NCBI GenBank assembly: GCA_027382625.1
Contig: JAJKFJ010021419.1
Span: 1 to 64,000, forward strand
From: Tetmemena sp. SeJ-2015
Lineage: Eukaryota; Ciliophora; Spirotrichea; Sporadotrichida; Oxytrichidae
Reading direction: 5' to 3'
DNA: 64,000 nt
The notes beneath the pieces are model-generated. The model saw nothing but the letters and a program-made list of their open reading frames with translations. It ran no database searches and had not been told where the DNA came from. Position numbers and translations under genes: made by a program. Below, one piece after another: positions 1 to 12,000 of the stretch (its first letter is position 1; every line of letters begins with the position of its first letter).

Positions 1-1335
1 ACATCCAGAAAGAGTCTACCCTCACCCTCTACAGACAACTGCTCAAAGCGCAGACACTAAAACTGAAAACAAGACTGATGGAGTTATCAATGGCAATTAC
101 AGATGTTCTTTAGCGGGAGCTGACTCCATCATTAAATTTAAAAGCATAATGCTTATTAACTATCTCGAATTTAATATATAGCACTTTGTTCAAGAACTCT
201 ATCTTCATTAGGTTTTGCTTACCCTCGATCATGTATTCATATTCAACCTATATAATTAAGTCATGTAAACAAAATAAGAGAGATTCTTTAATTTATAGGA
301 AAATTTCATTTAAAAATAAATGAGATTTGAATTAAAAAAAGTGATGACTTTTTAATATTGAATTTCTTTTTTAAAATATACCAATTATAAATTCGTATCT
401 TGAGAGATCATGATCAATAAATCTGAAAATTTACTTTTGAATTTTTTTTAAATAATCCCTATAATGAAATTATACTTTTATTGGTTTCAGATTTTACAAT
501 TTTAAAAAAAAATTATTGACTTGAAGTTTAATATATTTGCTCATAATTATAAACATAATTAAAATAAAATATTTTACAATAATTTTTTTAAAAAATAAAA
601 TTTGATAATAGGAGTAAAAGCTCTTTCCATAATAAACAGAGTTCCTATATCCTCTAGCAAGCATAGAGTCCGTATATCGCACAAAACAAACCATATTAAG
701 CTCCTTCCACAGTGGTTAAGCAAAACTGCAAGCCCTAGAAGCAAGAAAAAATTAGAAATATTTTAATTTATAAAAAAAAGAAGCATTATTGTACATTTAA
801 ATAATTTAAAGAGTTCTTCATTTTTTAAAAAATATTAATTTAAGCACTCTTAACATCGGGCAAAGAACATTGCATAGTAACAGAATCGCCTTCGTACTTC
901 TACAGCGACCAGAAAGCCAAGTAATTATTTAAAGTTTAACCATTTATTAGGTGCATCATAAATAATATAGGATCAAATTTCGCAACAACAACTAACTTCA
1001 TCCATCCTAACCAAATTATAATCTTTAAATTTAAATAAAAAGTCTAAAGTAAATAATTACTTAAAATGAAGTAAAAATTAAGGTTTTCTATAATGAATAT
1101 TTTTATAAACTCACTTATATTTCGTTACAATGACTCAATATCTTAAATATTATCTTTATTTTTATATAATAAACTCCATTTACATAAATAAAGTATTTCA
1201 AAAATAAAAATAATTTAATGATAAATTAAAAGCTGAAGATGTTAATTACCGAAAGGAGTTTATGGAGAACGAATACGACTTACAACTCTCCCAAATTACT
1301 GCAATATAGCGCAGCAGAGATTTTTTAATATTAAA
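1..1335 (+). pseudogene. Partial second copy of the Q-rich gene at 10.1-10.9 kb
   Basis: Several short stretches here (about 1-150, 860-935, 955-1020 and 1250-1330) resemble, in the same order and spacing, pieces at 10150-10290, 10365-10465, 10478-10560 and 10806-10930 of the gene starting at 6045. The clearest match is the 15-mer GAAAGGAGTTTATGG at 1252-1266 and 10806-10820, followed by matching AT-rich sequence and the shared motif AAAGATCT. The first piece reads openly as a hydrophilic peptide containing TAQSADTKTENK, comparable to ARQDSTKTTF in the other copy. No start or stop codon is visible and the left end runs off the window. It could be a true paralogue in germline form or a decayed duplicate; the sequence does not decide. 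Confidence 0.45.
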
Positions 1336-1339
1336 ATAT

Positions 1340-2824
1340 GCATTTTAAAGATCTGCAAGACTCAATGCGCAATAACTATATCAAATTAATTAAAAAATTA
1401 AAATTTTTAAAATCAATTCTTTATTGCAAGATAAATAAAGAGATTATTAAAATAATAAGCTATAATTTAATTATAATCTCTAAAATTATTTTAGATTAAA
1501 TTTCTAATGATTGCACATAGCTAATGGCTAAACAGATATACATAGATTATCATCACATTAAAATAATCTAGTTAAAATAAATTCTCTTAAAATGTATTGA
1601 TTAGAATTTAAAATTATATTAAGAAATACATCTAATTTTATAGAATCTTTAAAATCGATTCTCGAATAATAGTTTAGATTTTATGGTTATGAATGAACAT
1701 CATGAAAAATTATTTAAATATTTTCAGACCAGAGATATAGTATTTAATTATCTTAAACTATAAATTATAATGATTTGAGAAAATTATATTAAATAAGTTA
1801 CCCTTTTGCAAGAATAACTTCCTATTTCAATCATATAAGTTTCTCGTCTAATTTAATTATAATTAATGATAATTTAATATATAAATAAATACATTATATA
1901 ATTTAGTTTGTATATCTGAGTTAATACAACTCTCTTCGATTTCTTTATTTCGCTATGCAACTCAGCCAACTCATAACGAAAAAACGAATTCTTGAACTCT
2001 ATGAAGAATACTATTCGATCTACTCACAACTACTATATAGTCCTTAGTCCTTCCTAATCGAACTATCTTCTTACATACTTTAATCGGCTTTATCCAACCT
2101 TCATTGTTGCATAATCAGGCTTATCATATTTGCTTTACTTTTCCCAATTAAGTATAAAGCATGAAGTCTACAAATTTATCAATCTTACAAGAAGTATTAT
2201 TGATCACTGTAAATTCTTCTATTATTTTTCAAATTATTACTTTCAGTTCAATATCATTAATCTATTTACTAAGTTATTAAAGTAAAATAAAATGAAGACT
2301 TAGAAGTGATATGGTTTGAAACCTTCAAATAATTTTGGCTGATGCTAAAGCAAGAGAGAACAGTTCACACCTGATGCTTTAAGTGGTACTACCAAATTAA
2401 TATAAAGATAATTTATACTAGAATAGTCTTTCACACTATTAAATTTTGGAACGCACAAGGTCTCTTTCCATTTTGAATTTGGTATGTGTAGAAAACTTGC
2501 TTCTCTTAATGACTGAATTCATCTCCGCATTAAGCTCGAGTAGCCTTTAATGAATCTCTTAGCAGACATATGGGAACTTATCGAATTGCTCAGAAATAAA
2601 TTATTAAAAATATCAATAATTATTTATTTTTCACTCGGGGAGATCATTCTAGGCATTCAATTCCCTAATTTATCTATTTCATATTTAAATTTGTAATTAT
2701 CCTCCAAAAGAGGAATTTAAAAATACTTATATTAAAATAAAAGCAGCATAACTTTATAAAATTTAAATTAATCTAAATAGGTTATATTCCTTTTTCTTGA
2801 TTAGGATATTCTAAGATTTACTTC
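1340..2824. other. AT-rich spacer, no gene seen
   Basis: Very AT-rich sequence with short poly-A and poly-T tracts. No open stretch with glutamine-biased codon use was found on either strand. A slightly less AT-rich patch near 1920-2560 has no convincing frame. Confidence 0.5.
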
Positions 2825-4485
2825 CTAGATATCATTGACGAATCGGGGCTTAGCAGTTCTAACTACTGAAGAGTGAAGGACAGCTGCAGCTCTGGGTCTC
2901 ATGATGATAGTTTGAACATTTTGATTGAGAATGTTGATTTGGGTGGTGAGGGGAGGTGTAGTCTCGACCCTTAGTGACAAAGAGTCCTCTAGAGATAAGA
3001 GCTCTTCAAACCGGATGAACCCATTCGTATTTCTCATGGACATGAATGGAGAGAACCATTATTCCTTAATGGAGTAGCCGTTTTCTTTTATATCGCTTTC
3101 AATGGAGTTCCCTTTGAAGAGTGAAAATTATTCAGTGCCAAATCATGAGGATTAGCTTCAGACTCAGGGCTTGCCAAATTGATAACTACCACTTTTACCT
3201 CCTCAGCCACACCTTTCAGCTCTCTTTGCATGCTTGTCAACTTTTACTTAGATGTTTGTCCAAATGATGAAGCAAATCCTTATATCACAAAAGAATTACC
3301 TCTGGCAAGAGTTTTGCCCTTTGCTGGAGTCAAACTCCAAAAGAATTAAATATTAACATTTTTAAAATGGAATAATTTAAGAAATAACCTTTTAAAATTC
3401 TAATATTATTTCAAAATAATTGATTTATAAATGTCTCTTTTTAGATTCTTTTGATTCCTTAATGAAGTTCTATAATTGAATAAATTGGAGTTTTAAGTGT
3501 ACTTTGGCCTGAAATTCTGTTGGCGTTGCAAAGTATCTTATGAGTATTATGTGAAGGTCGGAAGAGCTACTGAAGATTAAATAGGTTGTAAGAAGGTAGT
3601 TTAAATATAAAACTTAATTTATTTTAGTTTGGCTCGAAGCCATGGGGACTCTCGCCTCTGGGGTCCTTTAAGCTAAATAAAACTGATGATAAATATTATG
3701 ATTTATTAAGCTCCTCTTTGCAAATTCGGATTGGACACCTCATATCTTCCTTAGTAATTGTTCATGCTTGTGTCTCTAGCTGAAAACAATCAAATTTGGG
3801 CTACCCTCAATTAATATAAGAATGTTTTAATTTATGATTTATGTATTGATTGCTAAGAAATCACATCTCGAAAAATTTCTTAATAGGGAATAACTCTAAG
3901 TATCTTTCAAAAATTTATGAGATTTTTTTCTTTATTTCTAATGTGGTAAATAAAACTATTAGATTACAATTATAGGATATTTTCACTCGTCTTTCTAATT
4001 TTCAACTCCAACAAATCTTAGGTAATGAATAAAATAGGACCTGCCAAACAACACCCACCATATCAAATCAGTTTAAATTAGTATTTAACTTTAACATTAT
4101 TTAGTAATTGCAAATGATATTTTAGTTTTTTAAATAATTACTTGAATGCTCTATCTTAGGCAACATTGCCGCACTTGTTGTGAGATCTGAACCTAGAATA
4201 GTCTGGGAAACTTATATTATTTTCACCACCAGTTATGTTAAAAACTACTTTTCTTTTAGAGTTTTCAAATTCTAAATCATCTTCATCTTATATATTTTAA
4301 CTTGAAGAGGCGTCATTCATCCCTTGTCTATGGCCTAGCGAGTTATCTGATCTGTGTTGAGCAATAGTTCTTTGAACGGATGGTTACTGTATCTGTCCAG
4401 CTCTAGGATTTTGTTGGACATTTGCTCTTGCCAAGTGTGAGCTCTAGAGGGCTCCTCGTCCATAGTTTCTACTTGAGTTACTCAT
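2825..4485 (-). CDS. Fragmented hypothetical gene in several germline segments
   Basis: The first segment starts at the ATG at 4485-4483 and reads leftward to about 4100: MSNSSRNYGRGALQSS, then a Q-rich stretch, then an acidic stretch (DEDDLEFE) and KRKVVFNITGGENN. Further candidate segments lie at about 3800-3700 (FSARDTSMNNYQGRYEV), 3660-3490 and 3345-2825. The last contains VAEEVKVVVINLASPESEAN and, in a shifted frame, a run ending RTAKPRFVNDI. The pieces are separated by AT-rich sequence taken to be eliminated DNA. Pointer pairs were not identified, so the order is assumed collinear. No TGA stop was assigned and no domain is recognised. The composition (S, N, Q, charged) suggests a soluble, partly disordered protein. 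Confidence 0.45.
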
Positions 4486-6044
4486 ACCGATGGCGACTTA
4501 GTTAGTGTTTTAAGTATTGCAAAAAATAAAACAGAAAACATCTATCAGATAAATTGATTGTTCTACTATAGTATGCTAATGAAATTGATTGAATATTTTT
4601 ATTTTTTAATTGGAACTGAGTTTAAAATTAAACAAAATAAATTTTTTTATTGTTGAATAGTTTTAAGATTATCATGACAATAAAGATAATAATATATATT
4701 TAAGCACTTTAATTTTAGGTATAAGGAATTAAAGACAGCCAGGGTATAAATAATTACTCATGATAATATGAGTAACCGCCTCCGAATGTGCAAGTACCAT
4801 ACGAAATAAATCTTGATTTGTCTGAAATATCCTAACCCTTCGTGCAATCTCTCTAAATTTTCCAGCTCTTATGGTTTTTCCGCAATGTAATCACTTCAAC
4901 TATAATATTAAGCAAGTCGGAAAAGTAAAATAATATCGATCTATCCTTTATATATGATATTCTAAGATGTGTAAAGTGGTATCTTCGTGTAATTTTAATT
5001 AGAATATTACAGTTAGACTTGCTTTATAATAATTCTCAAGGATTGTCTAGCTAGTCCCAAACAACCTAACAATTAGCATCACAATTAAAAACTCAAAAAT
5101 TACAACTGATAAGGATTACAACTTCTATAACTTAGAGGAAAATGAAACTGAGATAGGATGAGTAGTTATTTTTTAGTAATTTTATTTTTGAAACTTATAA
5201 ATATAAGTATTTATAAAGAAAATTATTAGACAAAACTTTTTCTAACTTTCTTATCATATTATGGGGATGGAGATATCGAATATCCTATGACAAGTCTTCT
5301 TTGGTATCAAAATTTGGTTCGTTAATTTAAACTTTTCAATATAATAATATTTTTTAGATAATTTCATTCAATTTTTCTATTTTAATATAGAATTTGATTT
5401 TATTAAATTAAAATAAAAAAATCCTAACTAAATAATGGAAACTGATTTCTAAAATATCTTTAATATATATATATATAAGCTTAGATATTTTATTTATTAT
5501 TTATTTTATCTATTATTAAGTTTAATGTTTAAGTTCAATTTAATACAAAAAACTTTAAAAAAATTATATTTTAATTTTTTATGTCTTGATATTTTATTAC
5601 AAATTGCAATTTAAAAACTATTTAAAATATATTATAGAATTAAATTAGCACTTTTAATTTTAAAAATTTTGATTTTATTAATTTGAGTTATCTATAACTG
5701 TATGAGAAATTTAAATAGGCTGTGAATGATTGAACTTTATAATAAATTACAATTTTAATATAAATAAATAATTACACTGGAAATAAATAAGTTTTATCTG
5801 TGGAAAATAATTACCATATTCTCTATACTGAGCGATATTTTAGATTAGTATAGAACTTCTTTAATATTATGACTCTTCTTCCATGACTTATGTGTAAGGA
5901 TTATAAATTTAATATTATTTATTTAATGAACATAAGATTTATTAACTATCTAATTGTATTTTATAATTTTAAACTTCATTAGCACACAACCCACACACAC
6001 GTAAAATATTAAAACCCTTAAGAATTCCTTTTAAAGACTCACAT
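4486..6044. other. Spacer with an old TBE transposon end
   Basis: Mostly AT-rich spacer. A somewhat richer patch at about 4720-5160 has no supported frame. The only recognisable feature is the TBE-like terminal repeat at 5202-5266, listed separately. Confidence 0.5.
5202..5266 (+). mobile_element. Degenerate TBE-type terminal inverted repeat lacking the telomeric tip
   Basis: These 65 bp align without gaps to the first 65 bp of the TBE terminal repeat at 44860-44924, with about nine mismatches by eye. Both end in the identical 20-mer TTCTTATCATATTATGGGG preceded by T. In the 44.9 kb copy the repeat continues into TTTTGGGGTTTTG; here it continues as ATGGAGATATCG. The G4T4 tip has therefore been lost or was never present. 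No transposon reading frame is recognisable to the left. Confidence 0.65.
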
Positions 6045-9000
6045 ATGGAAAGACTCAACTAGTACTCTTCTCATCAACAAAGAAGAAACAACCAAGCTTC
6101 CACTTCTACAAGAAATCACAGAGGCGATTTGATTCCAGGAGCAATGGAGGAAGAGGAGGAGTACTTCAACACTGACCGAGCGAGGCAGAGGAATCAGTAA
6201 TCTCCAACTAGATCGAATGCTAATCCTGTCTCCAGTACGAGCCAATATCACCCATTGCAAACTTTTTCGAATACTCAAATCGAAAGGCAATCACACTCTG
6301 CTGAAAATGTATATGAAATTAAATTTTTAAGATATTTTTATGCAAAAGAAAATTATAAAGATGTCTCATTGTCTATATTAATTGACTTCCTTTTCTAGAA
6401 TGTAAAGATATTTTAATAATTTATGAGACCAAAACCTACTTATGCTAAATAAGAGTGTAAAAATACTTAGATTATCATACTTTATTAAAATATTCTTAAT
6501 CCATAAGATAAATATTATAGATGCAATCATGTTTTTGTTTTTATAAATTATTAGTAGGGAGCTCGTTAATTACCTCTCGCATAAATTAAATAGTCTTTAG
6601 TTGAAATTTTATCTATTTGATTCTAACTGACTCAAAACTGATCATTACTTGAGCAAAATTAAGACACAACATGATTTTAAATACACTCTAATTCTGCAAA
6701 TGTGCTAAAACGCCATCTTTTCAGGGCTAGAATAAGGCCTGAGCGAGGTAAGGTGTCCGGGGTGTACTCAATGGTCATATGGAGTATACTCCTAGGGTGA
6801 GGAGCTTAGAACCACACCACTCTTCTTAACCTCTGTAAACTCCGGCTCTCACAAACATACCGTTACTCATCATAGGAAGGGTTCGAACCCTCTCTCCTCT
6901 CTGTGGGCCGGGAGCCTCGCCCTATCCTTGACACTTAGACCAACGGGGAATAACATAAGCTGCTGTAGACAACAGGACGATATGTATGATTAAGTATCTC
7001 TGGTAAGTTGGCGGCATAGTAAATCAGAACTAGAGTGTATTTTATAACAGGTTGTGCCTTAATTATGCTAATGTAATAATCAGTTTTGCGACAGTTATAA
7101 TCTTAAAAATAGAATTCCATCTAAAAAAAATTTACTTTTTCTTAATTAAAAAACATCTTAAAATAAATAAAATCAGCAATTAAAACTCTATTAACTTACC
7201 CTCTTTGATTACTTAATTATTTAGGTATTTAAAAGACGATTTTCATATTTTTGTAGCAATTATTTTTATTAAAAATTTTAATAATAAATGCAATTTTTTA
7301 AATTAAAAATTTACTTTTTGGGGGGTAACCCTTTTAAAAATATTAAATGTTCATCAAAAAGGGGTTTGCTTGATAATATCGATATTTTAAAAAAATGTTA
7401 AAATTTTTTTCCAAAATTAAATAAAGAACTAAAATTAAATCTTCATTTCCTAATTATTTTAAGTCATTTATTAAATATTTTTTTTTTTTTTAAAGATACC
7501 GGGGAGATTTCCTTTTAAAATTTTTTTTTAAATTTTTAAAAATTTTAAAAAATTGAATTTTTTTAAAATATTAAAAACTTGAAATATTTACAAAATACAA
7601 AGCAGAAAAAAAGAAAATTCTTCTTTTTTTATTTAAGACAATCATAAATATTTTCTCCCTCGGTAATAAATTTTTCTCTTTATTAATAAATAAAGTCTAT
7701 AACGTTTTTATAATTTTTTTTAAAAATTTATTTTTATTTTATTTACTGATTATAAAATTTATAAAAATAAAATATTGTCTAAATTTTATTTTTAATTTTA
7801 TCAAGATTATTCAAGTAATAATCGAATAGTGGATTCCTCCTCAAAGGTTGGATAAGTTTAATAATAATGTTAAATTCCTATATTTAAAACTATATATTCT
7901 AAATAAGATTTATAAAAATATCATAATAAAAGGAAAGTATAATTTTATTTTTAATAAAAATTATTATTATAAATTAATTTGGAACTCAGTACAGCAACCA
8001 ATAATATGGGCAAGATTATAAATACAAATTATCTATTATTTTTATTTAGATCAGCCCTAGAAGCCAGTGAGTAGACATGATACTCACCAGAGCTATGGCG
8101 GTGGTATTAATGTGACATCATCCAAGGAGCATTCGCATGAGTACTCAAGTGGAACTATAATTTAAATTGGCTTTCGAAATATTTAGCTTGAATAAATAGA
8201 AAATAAATTAAAACAATCAAGAAATTATATAGAAAAAACTATAAAGTTTAAAGAACAAATATTATGCGAAATAAAATGATCATGATATAAAATTTATATC
8301 TTAATTTTTGAAAATAAAGATATCCAGAGTTTTATTTAACATCATACTTTCTAATGCCTTCTATTTTTAAATTTAAATTTAAACTAAAAAATTCTTTAAA
8401 AATTTTAAATTATTTTTAAAATTAAAATTTTCATTGAAAATAAAAAATTTTATTAAAAAATTTCGGAAAAAACGCAATAATAATTACAGAAGGCTGTTAT
8501 CAAGAAATTTTAAAAAAAATTAAACTCATTTTTTAAATTATTGGGTTTTTTAAATTATTAAAAAACAAAATTTTTGAATAAGTTATATAATTTAAAAAAT
8601 CTAAAAAATAAAAAAAATATACTTTTGGATAAAAAAAAAAATTTTTTTTAAAACACATGAAGATAGGTTAGTTGATTGGAATTTATGGAATTAGGATTTT
8701 AGATAATCAAAAAAGTATTAAATTTATTTATATGCTAGAAAATAATTATTGCTCTAATTATTATTTAAATTAATTTAATTTAGAATATTTTTAAAATTAA
8801 GAAAAAAAATAAATAAATAATTCGTTGGGGTAGTTAAATAGCCTGTTAAATATTAAAATTAGAAATTGATTATAATGTAACTGATTAGGTTTTAAAATTA
8901 AAGATCTGACTTTCTGACTAATAGATAGATTTTACAGAGTTGGTTCTGATTTCTGAAAATGAAAAATTAAGAGAGTTGAGTTCCATCTTGCCATGTATAC

Positions 9001-12000
9001 TTTCCCAAAACCATGATACTTGTCTTCTTTCCATTCTCCTTCATAAATATCTCCATCTGTGAATACCCCGCACTGGTCCCAGAGTCCGATGTCTGTGCCC
9101 CAAAGGTGTGCCCCAGGTAGCCGGGGGGTACCCCCCGCAGGGGGGATTTGAACCCCTCAGGTGACCGGAGGCGGTGTGTCTGTGGCTGTGGTACCGGGTG
9201 TCATATGAAGGGGGCCTAGTGGAGGGAGAGGAACAGTGTTAGGGATCAGGGCTAATAGAGACTGAGAATACTACCGTGACGGTGAGGGACGGGTAGGGAG
9301 GTCCCTGAGGGGTTCAAACCCCCCTGCGGGGGGTACCTCCCGGCTCACCAGGGGGGACACCTTGGGCACAGACATGGGTACTACGGGGACCGTGGGGTAT
9401 TCACTTAATAAATTTTTATAAAGGAGAATGGAAAAAGAAGACAAACAGGATTGGAAATATAACCAATGGAACCAATTTTTTTTCACTTGGTCAGAAAGTC
9501 AAAACCCAACCCTTATAATCATCTTTAGTCAAAAGTCAGATTTTTAATTTTAAAACCAATCAGTACACTCTATAACTCAAATTTTCTAACTCTTATTATT
9601 TAATTCAGGCGGGGGGTATTTAACGTACTCCAACGAATTATTTATTTATTTATTAATTTTAAAAATCATCTCTAAATCTATAATATTATTTAACACATAA
9701 TATTTTAACTGATCCTTTCAATAAAAAATAATTTGGTTTTTATTCGAAGTCAGACTGCTATTTATTAATAAAATTTTAAATAATTTCATTAAAAAAACAT
9801 ACTTAAATATAGATAATTAATAATAAAACATTGCTAAATTGTAATAAAATTTAATTACAGTTAAGATTTTAGCAAATTAAAATATGATTCTATTAGAAGA
9901 GAGCAGATTCTTGAATATTTTTTAAATTTTAAATTAAGAATTTTTTAAAAAGGATTTTAAATTAATAATTATTAATCACATCTTTAAAAGGAATTTTTTC
10001 TTTAAAAAGTGTTTTTTTTTTATTTTTTTTTTACATTAAAGAAAAGTTTTTTATTTTAGAAAATAATATAAGAAATACCTGATTTTAATAATTATTTTCC
10101 ACATCTATCGAATTTGATAATATCGGCTTGAAATCCTAATAAGATTAACCATCAACAAGAATCCCCTCTCAGAAGCAGAATCAGCAAAACGCTCGATAAG
10201 ATTCCACTAAAACCACTTTTTAAAGAGGGTATAGTTATGCACCAGGGCAAAGCAATCAGCCTTCTCAGCAAAAATAAAAAATTCTTGTAAATTTTTTTTA
10301 AGTCTATTGTTTTAAAAATAGCACCACTATACATTTAGTATTTTTCATATATCTATAATATTTTTACAGCATTAACTACCCTCTCAAAGTAACTATACAG
10401 CTACAGCTTCTCAGTAACCTTATTACGTGACTCCAATTGCAAGAGCACCAAGTAAATAATTCAATCTTTAGCATTTTTTAGATCAATCGGGAACAATATA
10501 GGACAAAACCGCTCTACCATCTTCTATCCATGGATTTCAGTCATCTATAAAATCAATTGAAAAAAAATGATTATTAAGAGTTTGTTCTTTTACGTTTTTG
10601 AATCTTTAGAAACTCAAATATAATTAATTAAACCATAATTACTAAATAAACAAAAAATATATATAGTTTTAGACATATTTATTTAAATCTACTAAACTCC
10701 ATTAGATAATTAGAGTTCAGCTCAATTGATTCTTTTAGAAAACTAATCATAAAATTTAATTATGAATCTTTAATATTAATATATAATACATATTTAAGAA
10801 TTAATGAAAGGAGTTTATGGTTGGGGGTAGTGACAAATAGTCCTATTCTTCCTAAGCAAGTATTGGAAACCTGAGATTTATTAATTATTAATCTTAAATA
10901 TACATATTAAAGATCTACAGCAGCAGCCCAACAGATTGATCATCTTATTAAATTCATTTATTTTTGAAATAGAATTGTATTTCTATTAAAAATTAAAATT
11001 ATACTCTAAAAATTTACAATATTTTACTTAACTAATTTAAATTGAGAAAAAATTAAAATGCTGAATCATTAAAAATAGCAAAAATAGTATTATTATGATC
11101 AGTAGCAGCGCAGCTAGTAGATGAGTGGATATCAAAAGTACCCTAATACTAATAAGGCGTTTGATGCTCCGCATCAAACATCTAATAGCAATTTCGGACA
11201 AAGTCAATCCATTCATGACTAATTTGCTTCAAGGAATAGAGCCTCCTCTATGTAAGAATAATTCCTTGTGAATAGTATTTAACCCTCTTAATAAAGGAAG
11301 CAACGTTGGGATGATAAAGCCATTTCAAAGCAATTGGCTTAACCTGCTTAGGCTATCTCCAATCAGGCTTATGCAATCCAACCACAGAGTTTCAACTATA
11401 TTCTTTTAATTTAAATAAAATTATTGGGGTACCAAAATGAATAAAACATTAGACGGTTGCTCTATAAAATTATTAACTTTTTAAAAATCACTTCTATTTA
11501 TTTAAATGAAAATTTATTTATTAGTGCTTAATTATACTAAAGATTAATAGAATAAGTAAATTTTGTGCAGGCTTTAATTTTTTATTTAAAAATTTGAATG
11601 TTGATTTTTAAGAAATAGACAAATTTATAAATTCAGAGTCAATGTTTTATATAAAATATCAAAGGTCTTATTGATAAAAAGATATTAATTTAAACAGATA
11701 CTATTAAAAGTGATTTAAATTAAAATATGTATAAGAAATAAATAAATTACCAACAAATACTAGGTATACTACTTATCAATATTATTCAATTAATTTTCTA
11801 ACTTTTATTGCACTTGAAAAATTTTAATTCTCTAAAAGCTGCAACAGCATAATAGATGAACGTAAACAGTAGCATCTACGAGTTGGCGCGAAAGCAGGAC
11901 CTATCGTTTACTCCAAGTCCATGGTCACAGAGTTCAATCTAGCACGCTCAAATAATTTATATTCTTTAAGCATTATTTTATAAATTTTAAACATTATAAT

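Noticed and set aside
6720..6960. Functional tRNA gene
   Set aside because: The T-arm-like palindrome is good, but no consistent acceptor stem or anticodon stem-loop could be built on the minus strand. It lies inside an inverted-repeat element.
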